64,000 nucleotides of DNA, taken from an uncultured Bdellovibrionales bacterium. GTDB taxonomy: Bacteria > Bdellovibrionota > Bdellovibrionia > Bdellovibrionales > UBA1609. Below are positions 26,286 to 35,460 of the stretch, piece after piece; position 1 is the first letter of the stretch, and every line of letters begins with the position of its first letter. Under the pieces are notes generated by a model, which was given only the letters and a program-made list of their open reading frames with translations, was not told where the DNA came from and made no database searches. The stretch covers positions 91,745-155,744 of the forward strand of contig CALLAU010000007.1 of assembly GCA_938002015.1 (NCBI GenBank). Reading direction: 5' to 3'. Both the position numbers and the translations under genes were made by a program.

Positions 26286-27560
26286 ATGTCGAGAAGAGTT
26301 GCGATCGTTGCTGGTTCAAGAATTCCATTTGCAAAATCTTTTACTTATTACAACAACTTTACGAGCCAAGATCTTATGACAGTGGCTTTAAAAGATTTGG
26401 TTAAGAAGATGAACCTTGAGGGTGCAGTTTTAGATGATGTAGCACTTGGAGGTGTTATCATGCATGGCTCTGATTGGAACTTAGCACGCGAATGCTCTCT
26501 TGGCTCGGGCTTATCCCCTAAAACTCCTGCATATGATATTAGACGTGCTTGTGGAACAAGTTTAGAAACTGTTATTGCTATTTCTAATAAGATTTTAACT
26601 GGGCAGGCAAACGTTGGTATCGCTGGGGGTTTTGATACAAATAGCGACGCTCCTATTGAGTTTCAAAGAAGTTTTGCAAAAAAGCTGATGAACTTTGGTT
26701 TTAGTAAAGGTGCGTTTTCAAAAATTTCAGCTCTGTCTAAGTTTAGGCCTCGTGATTTTAAACCTCATGTACCAGGAGTAACTGAACCTAGAACAGGTAA
26801 ATCGATGGGCGGGCATTGTGAAATTATGGCGCAGGAGTGGGAGATCAAAAGAGAAGATCAAGATCTTTTAGCTTTTGAAAGTCATCAAAAGGCTGCAAAA
26901 GCTTATGAAGAAGGTTTTTATGATGACCTTATTTGTTCTTTTGGTGGTTTAGCTAAAGATTCAATCCTTAGGCCAAATACAAAGCTAGAAAAGCTTGCTA
27001 GTCTTCGACCGGCATTTGATAAAAAAAGTGGGAAGGGAACTTTAACAGCAGGAAACAGTACGGCTTTAACAGATGGAGCTTCCTGTGTGTTACTTGCTGA
27101 AGAGTCTTATGCAAAGAAAATGGGGTGGCCTATACTTGCATACTTTGTTGATGCGCAAGTGTCTGCTGTGGATTTTGTTAAAGGGGATGGATTGTTAATG
27201 GCTCCTACTAAAGCAGTGGCAGATTTATTAACAAGGAATCAAATGACATTTGATAATTTTGATTTTTTTGAAATTCATGAAGCGTTTGCAGCTCAAGTAC
27301 TTTGTACTTTTAAAGCTTGGGAAGATGAGAAGTTTTGTAGAGAAGAGCTTGGATTAAATAAAGCTTTAGGTTCAATACCAAGAGCGAAATTAAACGTAAA
27401 AGGCGGAAGTTTGGCATTAGGTCATCCATTTGGCGGAACAGGCGGTAGAATAGTTGCCGGTTTATCAAAAATACTTCATCAAAACAGTGGCGGAAAGGGG
27501 CTTATTTCTGTGTGCACTGGTGGTGGTATGGGAGTTACAGCTATTTTAGAAAAAAATTAA
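26286..27560 (+). CDS. fadI: acetyl-CoA C-acyltransferase (thiolase, FadI-like)
   Basis: This thiolase is expected to cleave 3-ketoacyl-CoA in beta-oxidation, or condense acetyl-CoA in the reverse direction. The nucleophilic Cys lies in RRACGTSLETV, the His in FFEIHEAFAAQ, and the second Cys in SVCTGGGMG. The GHPFGGTGGR loop is also present. At 424 residues it is the longer FadI-type rather than the 390-residue FadA/AtoB type. A very strong AAGGAGG precedes the ATG. No fadB/fadJ partner is adjacent. Confidence 0.92.
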   Translation: MSRRVAIVAGSRIPFAKSFTYYNNFTSQDLMTVALKDLVKKMNLEGAVLDDVALGGVIMHGSDWNLARECSLGSGLSPKTPAYDIRRACGTSLETVIAISNKILTGQANVGIAGGFDTNSDAPIEFQRSFAKKLMNFGFSKGAFSKISALSKFRPRDFKPHVPGVTEPRTGKSMGGHCEIMAQEWEIKREDQDLLAFESHQKAAKAYEEGFYDDLICSFGGLAKDSILRPNTKLEKLASLRPAFDKKSGKGTLTAGNSTALTDGASCVLLAEESYAKKMGWPILAYFVDAQVSAVDFVKGDGLLMAPTKAVADLLTRNQMTFDNFDFFEIHEAFAAQVLCTFKAWEDEKFCREELGLNKALGSIPRAKLNVKGGSLALGHPFGGTGGRIVAGLSKILHQNSGGKGLISVCTGGGMGVTAILEKN

Positions 27561-27659
27561 GTTTTTTAAGCAGAAAAATCTTGCGTTCAACAAGTGAAGT
27601 TCTCATGATTAAAGATGTTTTAGTATTTAGGCTAAAATCTTTATTAAGGGGGAGCTTTA

Positions 27660-28415
27660 ATGAAATCAGGTATTAAAAATATTCTATCAGTTACTGTGTT
27701 CTTAGCTTTTGGGAGCTTCGTTTTCGCTGGAGTTAAAAAAAGTGACTGTTCATCTATTGATTGGCAAAAAAAAGGTTATGAAGATGGAGTGAAGGGTGAA
27801 AAGATTAATAAACTTTATAAATACACTAAAACTTGTGACTCAGCAGAGGTTCCTTTTAGTGCTGACGATTACCGAGTAGGTAGGAATGAGGGCTTAGAGC
27901 TTTTTTGTAGTAACCGTAACGCTTACGAGCTTGGTTTAAAAAATAAAACAAAAAGTAAAAAAGTTTGTATCAAGAGTATTTTTCCAGATTTTGCAGATTA
28001 TTTTGAAAAAGGACGCTCTTTTGTGAAACTAGAGAAGCAGCAAAGAAAGCTGGCTAAAAAAGTTAAAAAGTATAAAAAATATGTTGAAAAACTTGAGAAA
28101 GCTCAAATTGAGTTAACTAATTTAGATACTGAAGTAGAGAACGCTGAGTTTAAAACTGAGATGGAGGCTACGAGCATAAACCGCTCAGCAGCTTTTATGA
28201 AAGCTAGAGTAAAAGAAAAATTTGTTATTAAAAACGATATTGCTAATTCTCAAGATATATCTGAAATAGGAAGCTTATCACTTGGGGAAGAAGAACTTGA
28301 AGTGAAAGCAAAAGAGCCAAGCCTTTTAGATGATGGTGATGTAGAATCATATGAAATAGAAGAGTTGGAGATTGAATTTAAAGATGAGCAAAGTGAGCAT
28401 ATTAAGACTAACTAG
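27660..28415 (+). CDS. exported DUF2799-like protein
   Basis: A signal peptide (about 1-23) precedes a domain with repeated W/Y-x-x-G-x-x-DG elements: DWQKKGYEDGVKGE, DDYRVGRNEGLELFC and NAYELGLKNK. I recognise this pattern as DUF2799. Four Cys in the domain could form disulfides. A Lys/Glu-rich coiled segment (about 118-150) and an acidic C-terminus (from about 195) follow. It is probably a periplasmic or surface protein of unknown role. AAGGGGGAG precedes the ATG, and a strong terminator follows. Confidence 0.78.
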   Translation: MKSGIKNILSVTVFLAFGSFVFAGVKKSDCSSIDWQKKGYEDGVKGEKINKLYKYTKTCDSAEVPFSADDYRVGRNEGLELFCSNRNAYELGLKNKTKSKKVCIKSIFPDFADYFEKGRSFVKLEKQQRKLAKKVKKYKKYVEKLEKAQIELTNLDTEVENAEFKTEMEATSINRSAAFMKARVKEKFVIKNDIANSQDISEIGSLSLGEEELEVKAKEPSLLDDGDVESYEIEELEIEFKDEQSEHIKTN

Positions 28416-28448
28416 TTTAGTAAAAAAACTAGTTAAATACTCTTTAGG

Positions 28449-28484
28449 GGCCCACTTTTTAACAAGTGGGCCTTCCCTTTTTTA
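28449..28484 (+). terminator. strong rho-independent terminator
   Basis: The perfect 9-bp stem GGCCCACTT / AAGTGGGCC has a 6-base loop (28458-28463) and is followed by TTCCCTTTTTT. It separates the DUF2799 gene from the nuo cluster. Confidence 0.9.
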
Positions 28485-28518
28485 GACTAAAAAAGAAGCA
28501 TATAGTTTTTTGCCAAAT

Positions 28519-28532
28519 TGAGTTTTTACTCA
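28519..28532 (+). promoter_or_regulatory. palindromic site 1 upstream of nuoB
   Basis: TGAGT-TTTT-ACTCA, 5-base arms around 4 bases. It overlaps a possible -35 (TTGAGT at 28518-28523) that has CAGAAT 17 bases downstream. It matches the second site at 28691 apart from spacer length. A transcription-factor operator is inferred. Confidence 0.5.
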
Positions 28533-28690
28533 GTCAAAAGCAGAATAATAACTGCTTTCAATAAACTGCCTATATACTGTGAAGAAACCCCCTATATAAG
28601 CCAAATTCTTAGACTTATTTTGCAAGCCAATTGATCTAGTGATAGCTAATAGGGTCTAATTTCTTATAAATTATTTGGTTCAAGTATTAA

Positions 28691-28705
28691 GTGAGTTTTA
28701 CTCAC
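28691..28705 (+). promoter_or_regulatory. palindromic site 2 upstream of nuoB
   Basis: GTGAGT-TTT-ACTCAC, a perfect 6-base-arm inverted repeat 17 bases before the nuoB ribosome site (AAGGAG, 28722-28727). It shares the TGAGT...ACTCA core with the site at 28519. It could be an operator or a small hairpin in the leader. The remainder of 28485-28737 holds no ORF. Confidence 0.5.
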
Positions 28706-28737
28706 CTAAACTCAAGCCTGAATAAGGAGACTTAAAG

Positions 28738-29361
28738 TTGGCGACAAGTGAAGAAACCTCAAAGGTTACAAGTGCAGAGTTAGAATTAGAAAGGCAGGCA
28801 AGTCAGTTTGCAATCACAACAAAGCTAGATGATTTTGTGGCTTGGGGAAGAAAAAACTCTATGTGGCCACTTCCATATGGGACTGCATGTTGTGGTATTG
28901 AGCTTATGTCAGTGATGGGGCCTAAATATGACTTAGCTAGATTTGGCGCTGAAGTGGTGAGATTTTCTCCTCGTCAAGCAGACCTTCTTTTAGTTGCAGG
29001 AACTATTACAGAAAAGATGGTCCCTATCTTAGTAAGAATTTATGAGCAGATGTTAGAACCTAAATACGTTCTTTCAATGGGTGCTTGTGCAAGTTCTGGT
29101 GGTTTTTACCGTGCTTATCATGTACTTCAAGGTATTGATAAAGTTATTCCTGTTGATGTTTATGTTCCTGGCTGCCCTCCGACTCCTGAAGCTGTTTTAG
29201 ATGGTGTGATGTCTTTGCAAAAAATGATCGCTGATGGGCATCCAAGACCTTGGAAGAAGAACTGGAAGCGTCCTGATTTTTTAAAGAACATGAATACACA
29301 AGCTACAGAAAACACTATTGCTGCAAGCAGTGAGGCTTTAGTTAAAACGGCGCAAGCTTAA
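28738..29361 (+). CDS. nuoB: NADH-quinone oxidoreductase subunit B
   Basis: NuoB carries the N2 [4Fe-4S] cluster of complex I. Its ligands are visible as the paired Cys in GTACCGIEL, the Cys in MGACASSGG and the Cys in [10 protein letters not shown]. The start is TTG, fixed by AAGGAG 10-15 bases upstream. The C-terminus has an extra Ala/Thr/Ser-rich tail of about 30 residues. It is the first gene of a peripheral-arm cluster in which nuoA is not adjacent. Confidence 0.96.
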   Translation: MATSEETSKVTSAELELERQASQFAITTKLDDFVAWGRKNSMWPLPYGTACCGIELMSVMGPKYDLARFGAEVVRFSPRQADLLLVAGTITEKMVPILVRIYEQMLEPKYVLSMGACASSGGFYRAYHVLQGIDKVIPVDVYVPGCPPTPEAVLDGVMSLQKMIADGHPRPWKKNWKRPDFLKNMNTQATENTIAASSEALVKTAQA

Positions 29362-29402
29362 AGAACCTAAAACAAAAGATTGATTAGAGAAAAGAAAATT
29401 AT

Positions 29403-31022
29403 ATGGCAGATTATAAAACAAAAGAAGAGTTTGGCGATAAAACAGTAACAGTTCCTGTTGCAGACCTTGTTCCTTACGCAAAGTCATTAAAGGCAAAAGG
29501 TTTTGAGTTTTTAATGGATGTTTGTGGTGTCGACTACCCTGAAAGAGCAAAGAGGTTTGAAGTTGTTTACCACTTCTTTTCTTTAGCAAATAAAGAGCGC
29601 TTAAGAGTTAAGGTTGAGGTAGGTGAAGGAGAGAAAGTTCCGACTCTTACTGGAGTCTGGAAGGGGGCGAATTGGTTTGAAAGAGAAACATGGGATATGT
29701 TTGGAATCGAGTTTGATGGACACCCTTATCTTGAAAGGCTTCTCACTCACCATGAGTTTAAAGGCCACCCTTTAAGAAAAGACTACCCTGCAGATTACCA
29801 ACAACACCTGTCTCACTCTATGCCTATTCACTTTCAAGATAGAGATAATGAATCAAGAGAAAACTTTGTTCCTTTAAATATTGGTCCATCACATCCGGCG
29901 ACTCATGGTACTTTAAGAATTATGGCTGAGCTTGATGGTGAAACAATCAATAGAGCAAATGTTGAGATTGGTTACCTACACAGATGTTTTGAAAAAATGG
30001 CAGAGACTCATGCTTATAACCAAGTGATTCCTTATACAGATAGATTAAACTATTGCTCAGCTCCAATTAATAATGTGGCTTACTGCATGGCTGTTGAGAA
30101 AATGCTTGGAGTTGAAGTTCCACCAAAAGCTCAAGCTATGCGTGTTATACTTATGGAGCTTTCAAGAATTATTGATCATATAGTGTGCCTAGGTGCTGGA
30201 GCTGTGGATTTAGGGGCTTTAACGGGTTTCTTTCATCTCTTTACGTATAGAGAAATGGTGTACTCGCTTTTTGAAAAATTATGTGGTGCTAGACTTACAG
30301 TTTCTCTTACAAGAGTTGGTGGTATGGCACAAAATGCTCCAGCTGGTTGGTATAAAGATGTGCTTGAGACATGTGACAAAATAGAAGTTGGTGTAAAAGA
30401 GTTAGAGCGCCTTCTTATTACAAATAAGATTTTTATTAAAAGAACAACTGATGTTGGCACAATTTCAAAAGAAGATGCAATTAACTGGGGTTATACGGGG
30501 CCTTTACTTAGAGCTACTGGTGTGGAGTATGATTTAAGAAAAACTCAACCTTATTATATGTATGATGAGCTTGATTTTGATATTCCAGTAGGAACAACTG
30601 GTGATGTCTATGATCGTTTCTTAGTTAGAGTTGAAGAGATGAAGCAATCTCTTAAAATCATTAGACAGGTTTCTAAAAACATACCAGAAGGGGATTACAC
30701 AATTAGAGATAAGAATATTGTGCTTCCTGAGAAAAAAGAAGTTTATGGAAATATTGAGGGTCTTATGAATCACTTTATGCTTGTGATTAATGGCTTAAGA
30801 CCTCCTAAGGGTGAGATCTATAGTGCTGTAGAAGGGGCTAATGGAGAGCTTGGTTTTTATTTAGTTTCTGATGGTTCAGGTAGGCCTTATAGATTAAAGG
30901 TTCGCCCGCCTTGTTTTGCAATTTATCAATCTTTACCGGAGCAAGTTGAAGGTGGGTTAGTTGCTGACGTGATTACAGTACTTGGAAGTATGAATGTTAT
31001 TGCAGGAGAGTTAGACAGATGA
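29403..31022 (+). CDS. nuoCD: fused NADH-quinone oxidoreductase subunit C/D
   Basis: Residues 1 to about 140 are NuoC (30 kDa subunit), including ANWFERETWDMFGI and HPLRKDYPAD. Residues about 155-539 are NuoD (49 kDa subunit), including NIGPSHPATHGTLR, EIGYLHRCFEKMAE and the C-terminal ELDR. The fusion is known in E. coli and other lineages. The NuoC half is short at the N-terminus compared with E. coli. It overlaps nuoE by 4 bases. Confidence 0.96.
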   Translation: MADYKTKEEFGDKTVTVPVADLVPYAKSLKAKGFEFLMDVCGVDYPERAKRFEVVYHFFSLANKERLRVKVEVGEGEKVPTLTGVWKGANWFERETWDMFGIEFDGHPYLERLLTHHEFKGHPLRKDYPADYQQHLSHSMPIHFQDRDNESRENFVPLNIGPSHPATHGTLRIMAELDGETINRANVEIGYLHRCFEKMAETHAYNQVIPYTDRLNYCSAPINNVAYCMAVEKMLGVEVPPKAQAMRVILMELSRIIDHIVCLGAGAVDLGALTGFFHLFTYREMVYSLFEKLCGARLTVSLTRVGGMAQNAPAGWYKDVLETCDKIEVGVKELERLLITNKIFIKRTTDVGTISKEDAINWGYTGPLLRATGVEYDLRKTQPYYMYDELDFDIPVGTTGDVYDRFLVRVEEMKQSLKIIRQVSKNIPEGDYTIRDKNIVLPEKKEVYGNIEGLMNHFMLVINGLRPPKGEIYSAVEGANGELGFYLVSDGSGRPYRLKVRPPCFAIYQSLPEQVEGGLVADVITVLGSMNVIAGELDR

Positions 31023-31495
31023 GTGAGCTTATAAAAGCAGATGACGTTGAGTTTATAAAAAAAGAGATGGTGAGATATGAAGATAAATACTCAGCAATCA
31101 TACCTTCTCTTTATAAGATACAAGCTAGGCATGGTTGGGTTTCAGAAGACTCAGTAGAAGAGCTTTCAAAAGTCATGGAGATCCCTTCAGCTGATATTTT
31201 AGAGGTGAGAAACTTTTATACTATGTTTAATCAAAAACCAGTTGGAAAACTTCATATACAAGTTTGCACAAATGTTTCTTGCGCGATGAACGGCGGAAGA
31301 GAGTTAACAGATCATATTTGTAAGAAGTATAATGTTAAAAAAGGCGAAGTCTCTAGTGATGGAACCGTTACTGTAAATCAAGTTGAGTGTCTTGGTTCAT
31401 GTGATACCGCACCTATGATGCAAATTAATGATAAGTACTGGGAAAACCTAACCAATGAATCAGCTGTTGAGATCATTGAAAAGTTGAGGTCATAA
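31019..31495 (+). CDS. nuoE: NADH-quinone oxidoreductase subunit E
   Basis: This thioredoxin-like subunit holds the N1a [2Fe-2S] cluster. Its four Cys ligands are visible in CTNVSC and, later, CLGSC. At 158 residues it has normal length, and its ATGA start overlaps the nuoCD stop. With NuoF and NuoG it forms the NADH dehydrogenase module. Confidence 0.95.
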   Translation: MSELIKADDVEFIKKEMVRYEDKYSAIIPSLYKIQARHGWVSEDSVEELSKVMEIPSADILEVRNFYTMFNQKPVGKLHIQVCTNVSCAMNGGRELTDHICKKYNVKKGEVSSDGTVTVNQVECLGSCDTAPMMQINDKYWENLTNESAVEIIEKLRS

Positions 31496-31499
31496 AATT

Positions 31500-32783
31500 A
31501 TGGAAGTTAAATTACTTACAGAGCATTACGATGATAAAAGCTTTCAAGGAATTGAGGGCTATAAGGCAAAAGGTGGTTATGAGGTTTTAAAGAAAGCCTT
31601 TAAAATGAAACCACAAGAAATCATTGATGAGGTTAAAGCTTCGGGCCTAAGAGGGCGTGGTGGAGCAGGCTTTCCAACTGGAATGAAGTGGGGGTTTTTA
31701 CCTAAGAACGATGAAACAAGGTACCTTCTTTGTAATGCAGATGAAGGAGAGCCTGGAACTTTTAAAGATAGAAAAATGATGGAAAGAGCTCCTCATCAAC
31801 TTATTGAGGGGATGATCATTTCATCTTTTGCTATCAACTCACCTAAATCATATATTTACATTCGCGGTGAGTATAATGAATCAACTGCAATTTTAAGAAA
31901 AGCAATTGATGAAGCTTACGCTGCTGGAATGCTTGGTAAAAATATCATGGGCTCTGGTTTTGACCATGATTTAGATCTTTATGTTGGAGCTGGTGCTTAT
32001 ATTTGTGGTGAAGAAACAGGTATGATTTCAAGCCTTGAAGGAAAAAAAGGGCAGCCAAAACTTAAACCTCCTTTTCCAGCTGTTCAAGGTTATTTAAGTA
32101 AGCCAACGATTGTAAACAACGTAGAAACCCTGGCTGCTGTTAAGTATATTATTAGAGATGGAGCTGAGGCTTACAAAAAACATGGAACTGAAAAGTCATG
32201 TGGAACAAAACTATTTTCTGTAAGTGGCAACGTCCAAAAGCCATGTACTGTTGAAGTTCCTTTAGGCTATAGTTTAATGGACCTTATTGAACTTTGTGGT
32301 GGTTTAAAACCAGGAAGAAAACTTAAAGCGGTGATTCCAGGAGGTTCATCAGCTCCTGTTTTAACAGCTGAAGAGTGTGTTGATGCAAAAATGGACTATG
32401 AAGATTTAGCCGCTAAAGGTTCAATGCTTGGCTCAGGTGCAGTGATTATCATAGATGACTCTAACTGCATGGTAGACCTTTTAAATGTTATTATGCATTT
32501 TTATCACCATGAATCTTGTGGCCAGTGCACGCCTTGTAGAGAAGGAACTGGTTGGCTTGAGAAAATGGTTAAAAGAATTGTAACTGGTGAGGGAAGGCTT
32601 GATGATATTGATCTTGTCTTAAAAGTAGCTAACCAAATGAAAGGAAGAACTATTTGTGCTCTTTCTGATGCGGCAGCCCTTCCAGCTATTAGTTTTGTGG
32701 AGAAGTTTAAAAAAGAATTTGAATACTTTGTTCGTGAAGGTAAATCAATGGTGACATCTAAAGGAGCTCCTGCTCATGCTTAA
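31500..32783 (+). CDS. nuoF: NADH-quinone oxidoreductase subunit F
   Basis: This subunit binds NADH and FMN and carries the N3 [4Fe-4S] cluster. It shows the glycine-rich GLRGRGGAGFPTGMKW, the FMN-site segment NADEGEPGTFKDR and the cluster motif ESCGQCTPCREGT. At 427 residues it is full length. It starts 4 bases after nuoE and overlaps nuoG by 8 bases. Confidence 0.96.
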   Translation: MEVKLLTEHYDDKSFQGIEGYKAKGGYEVLKKAFKMKPQEIIDEVKASGLRGRGGAGFPTGMKWGFLPKNDETRYLLCNADEGEPGTFKDRKMMERAPHQLIEGMIISSFAINSPKSYIYIRGEYNESTAILRKAIDEAYAAGMLGKNIMGSGFDHDLDLYVGAGAYICGEETGMISSLEGKKGQPKLKPPFPAVQGYLSKPTIVNNVETLAAVKYIIRDGAEAYKKHGTEKSCGTKLFSVSGNVQKPCTVEVPLGYSLMDLIELCGGLKPGRKLKAVIPGGSSAPVLTAEECVDAKMDYEDLAAKGSMLGSGAVIIIDDSNCMVDLLNVIMHFYHHESCGQCTPCREGTGWLEKMVKRIVTGEGRLDDIDLVLKVANQMKGRTICALSDAAALPAISFVEKFKKEFEYFVREGKSMVTSKGAPAHA

Positions 32784-34272
32784 GTGTACGATCAACGGTA
32801 AAGAAGTAGAAGTTAAAGAAGGCACAACTATTATTGAAGCCTATAAAGAAATGCAAGAAGACATTGCTCATTATTGCTGGCACCCGGGTTTAAGTATTGC
32901 TGGGGTTTGTAGGCTTTGTGTTGTTGAAATTGAGGGAAACCCAAGACTTCAAATTGCATGTAACACAGAAGTTAGAGATGGAATGGTGATTTCAAACGTT
33001 TCTGATAAAGTTGAAGAGGCTGTAAGATGGGGACTTGATTTTCACCTTATTAATCATCCACTTGATTGTCCTATTTGTGATCAAGCTGGGGAGTGTGGTC
33101 TACAAGAACAGTATATGAAGTACGGTCAATATGATTCAAGTATGGCTGAAAACAAAGTTAAAAAGAGAAAAGTTGTAGATTTAGGACCTAAAATTGTTTT
33201 AGATGCTGAACGCTGCATTCTTTGTTCTCGTTGTGTTCGTTTTACTGAAGAGATCTCAAAAACAAATGAGCTCGGTATTTTTAACAGAGGAGATCATTCA
33301 ATGATTGGTACTGTTAAAGATAAGCCTCTTGATAATGACTATTCTGTAAACACTGTAGATATTTGCCCCGTAGGAGCACTAACGTCTAAAGACTTTAGGT
33401 TTCAGCAGCGTGTTTGGTACCTAGAAAACACAGCTACAACTTGCCCTGGTTGCTCAACAGGTTGTTCAGTAAGTGTTTATCATAATAAAGAAGGTGCATA
33501 TAGAGTTAAGCCAAGAGAGGATAAAGAGAACAATGGCTACTGGATGTGTGATGAAGGTAGAAACGTATATAAATTTGTAAATAAAGAGGCAAGGCTTCTT
33601 TCTGCTAAGACTCTAAATTCTGGAAAGCTCTCATCTGTAAGACTTGCTCAAGCCCTAGAGGATTTTACTTCTTTTAACAGAGAAGGTAAAAAAGTTGGTG
33701 TGCTTTTAACAGGTCAAAACACAACTGAAGAGTATAAAGCAATTTTAGAAATGTTTGCAGGAGCTGATTTTTTCCACTGGAAGAATAATGAAGAGAAGTT
33801 TAATGACTTTGATGGTCTTTTAAAGCGTGGAGATAAGAACCCTAATACGAATGGACTTATTGAGACGATTTCAAACTTAAAAGATGCAAAATCTTTTAAT
33901 GCTTCAAACTACGACCTTACGGTTGCTGTTATGCCTGAAAACTTTTTAGTTTATGAAGATTATAATGAGAAGTTAGAAAGCTTAAAAGCTTCAAAAAATC
34001 TTCTTCTTTTCTCAGCAGCTAAGCTTCCTAAGATGGAATTAAAAACTGAAAACACTTGGGTTTTTCCTTTAAAAACTTTTGTTGAAAAAGAAGGTAGTTA
34101 TTTAAACCATGCTAAAACTGAGCGTAGAATTCAAAAAGCAACTTCTATAGTTACAGAAGCTGTTGCTTTAAATGAGTTTGCTGCAGCGGTTTCAAGAGGT
34201 TTAAAGATTAATATCAACCATCATGAAAGTCGTAAGCAAAATGAATTTACGAACATTCCTGGTCAGTACTAG
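32776..34272 (+). CDS. nuoG: NADH-quinone oxidoreductase subunit G (short form)
   Basis: The N-terminal ferredoxin-like part is complete: [2Fe-2S] Cys in YCWHPGLSIAGVCRLC and a later Cys, a His-Cys3 motif HPLDCPICDQAGEC, and four-Cys motifs starting CILCSRC with the matching CPVGAL. A further CPGCSTGC begins the molybdopterin-oxidoreductase part. That domain is strongly shortened: the protein has 498 residues against 700-900 in most bacteria, and the C-terminal 200 residues are poorly conserved. Electron transfer from NADH should be intact because the lost part is structural in complex I. Confidence 0.92.
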   Translation: MLKCTINGKEVEVKEGTTIIEAYKEMQEDIAHYCWHPGLSIAGVCRLCVVEIEGNPRLQIACNTEVRDGMVISNVSDKVEEAVRWGLDFHLINHPLDCPICDQAGECGLQEQYMKYGQYDSSMAENKVKKRKVVDLGPKIVLDAERCILCSRCVRFTEEISKTNELGIFNRGDHSMIGTVKDKPLDNDYSVNTVDICPVGALTSKDFRFQQRVWYLENTATTCPGCSTGCSVSVYHNKEGAYRVKPREDKENNGYWMCDEGRNVYKFVNKEARLLSAKTLNSGKLSSVRLAQALEDFTSFNREGKKVGVLLTGQNTTEEYKAILEMFAGADFFHWKNNEEKFNDFDGLLKRGDKNPNTNGLIETISNLKDAKSFNASNYDLTVAVMPENFLVYEDYNEKLESLKASKNLLLFSAAKLPKMELKTENTWVFPLKTFVEKEGSYLNHAKTERRIQKATSIVTEAVALNEFAAAVSRGLKININHHESRKQNEFTNIPGQY

Positions 34273-34300
34273 AGATTCTTGGAGAAGAGGGATAAAAAAA

Positions 34301-34828
34301 ATGGCAATAGTTGTTAAAAGAATTAATGCAAATAGGCAGTGGTACCTTTGGGGTATACTTTCAGGAATGGGTTTTACGTTTGGGAAAATGTTTAAAAATC
34401 TGTTTAATAAAAAGAAAATGCCTACTCTTAATTATCCAGAAGAAAAGTATGAATATGGGCCAAGGTTTAAAGGAAGCCATATACTAACAGTAAAAAAAGA
34501 TGGTTCTCTTCGTTGTACAGCTTGCATGCTTTGTGCAACAAACTGTCCAGCTGACTGTATTACGATTGTAGCTTCTGAGCATGAGGACCCTGAAGTTGAG
34601 AAGTATCCAATAAACTATGAAATAGATGTTTTAAGATGTGTTTACTGTGGTTTTTGTGAAGAAGCTTGCCCAGTAGATGCAATAAGAATGGGTCCTGAGT
34701 GGCAAACTGCAGGGGCTAATGGTTCTAACTTCTCATATGATATTAAAGAGCTTGCTAGGCGCCCAGCACTTAAAGGTGGAATTGAAAGTCGTCTGGATGA
34801 TAAAGAAAGACACAGCCAAGGTATTTAA
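34301..34828 (+). CDS. nuoI: NADH-quinone oxidoreductase subunit I
   Basis: This ferredoxin-type subunit has two [4Fe-4S] motifs, CTACMLCATNCP and CVYCGFCEEACP (clusters N6a/N6b), which pass electrons to NuoB. GAGAAGAGG upstream fits the ATG at 34301; an in-frame start at 34223 would overlap nuoG by 50 bases and adds nothing conserved. NuoH, which normally sits between nuoG and nuoI, is absent here. Confidence 0.94.
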   Translation: MAIVVKRINANRQWYLWGILSGMGFTFGKMFKNLFNKKKMPTLNYPEEKYEYGPRFKGSHILTVKKDGSLRCTACMLCATNCPADCITIVASEHEDPEVEKYPINYEIDVLRCVYCGFCEEACPVDAIRMGPEWQTAGANGSNFSYDIKELARRPALKGGIESRLDDKERHSQGI

Positions 34829-34836
34829 CTATTTAA

Positions 34837-35454
34837 ATGTCTAATCAGCCATTAAAAGGAGAAGGTTTTGTTTTAAGAGCTTTTCCTTATATGGATAATG
34901 ATCTTATTGTTTATGTTCTTTCTAAAGAAGAAGGTATTCTTCATTTTTTTGTAAGATCTGCTAGAAATTCAAAAAAACGCTTTGGTGGTGGAGTGCTTGA
35001 TCCACTTAACTTTATTAAATTTACAGCTCAAGCCCCAAAGGCCTCTGATACAGAAGGTGGTTTGATCTCTTTAAAAGAGGCTGAGCTTATTAAAGATTTT
35101 CCTAAGATTAAAACAAGTTATAAGAAGATCACTTCAGCTATGGAGCTGTTAAAAGTGGTCATGCACTGTCAAAACGCAGGTGAAGACCTCTTTAATCACT
35201 TAGGTAACACATTAAATCACTTTTCAAATGCACCTGATCTAGAAAGATATTTTACTCATTTTGTCGTGCGCTATCTTGGAATGGAGGGGGTTTTGCCTGA
35301 TCAAATAGAGTTAAATCAAATGAGAAACCTTCCAATGGCTTCTCATCTAGAGCTTGATGAAGTGAGTGTTGAAGACAAGTCTAGAGAGACAAGTATTGCT
35401 AAGCATTTTTTAAGATCGTATATTGGGGATAAGGCTAAAATCTTATGGCCTTAA
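34837..35454 (+). CDS. recO: DNA repair protein RecO
   Basis: RecO helps load RecA at gaps with RecF and RecR. The N-terminal OB-fold segment is recognisable: GEGFVLRAFPYMDNDLIVYVLSKEEG, then RSARNSKKRFGG. A helical C-terminal domain follows. At 205 residues it is shorter than usual (about 240), and it has no Cys4 zinc motif. It starts 8 bases after nuoI with no terminator between, so it may be read through from the nuo cluster. Confidence 0.83.
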   Translation: MSNQPLKGEGFVLRAFPYMDNDLIVYVLSKEEGILHFFVRSARNSKKRFGGGVLDPLNFIKFTAQAPKASDTEGGLISLKEAELIKDFPKIKTSYKKITSAMELLKVVMHCQNAGEDLFNHLGNTLNHFSNAPDLERYFTHFVVRYLGMEGVLPDQIELNQMRNLPMASHLELDEVSVEDKSRETSIAKHFLRSYIGDKAKILWP

Positions 35455-35460
35455 GTTTTG

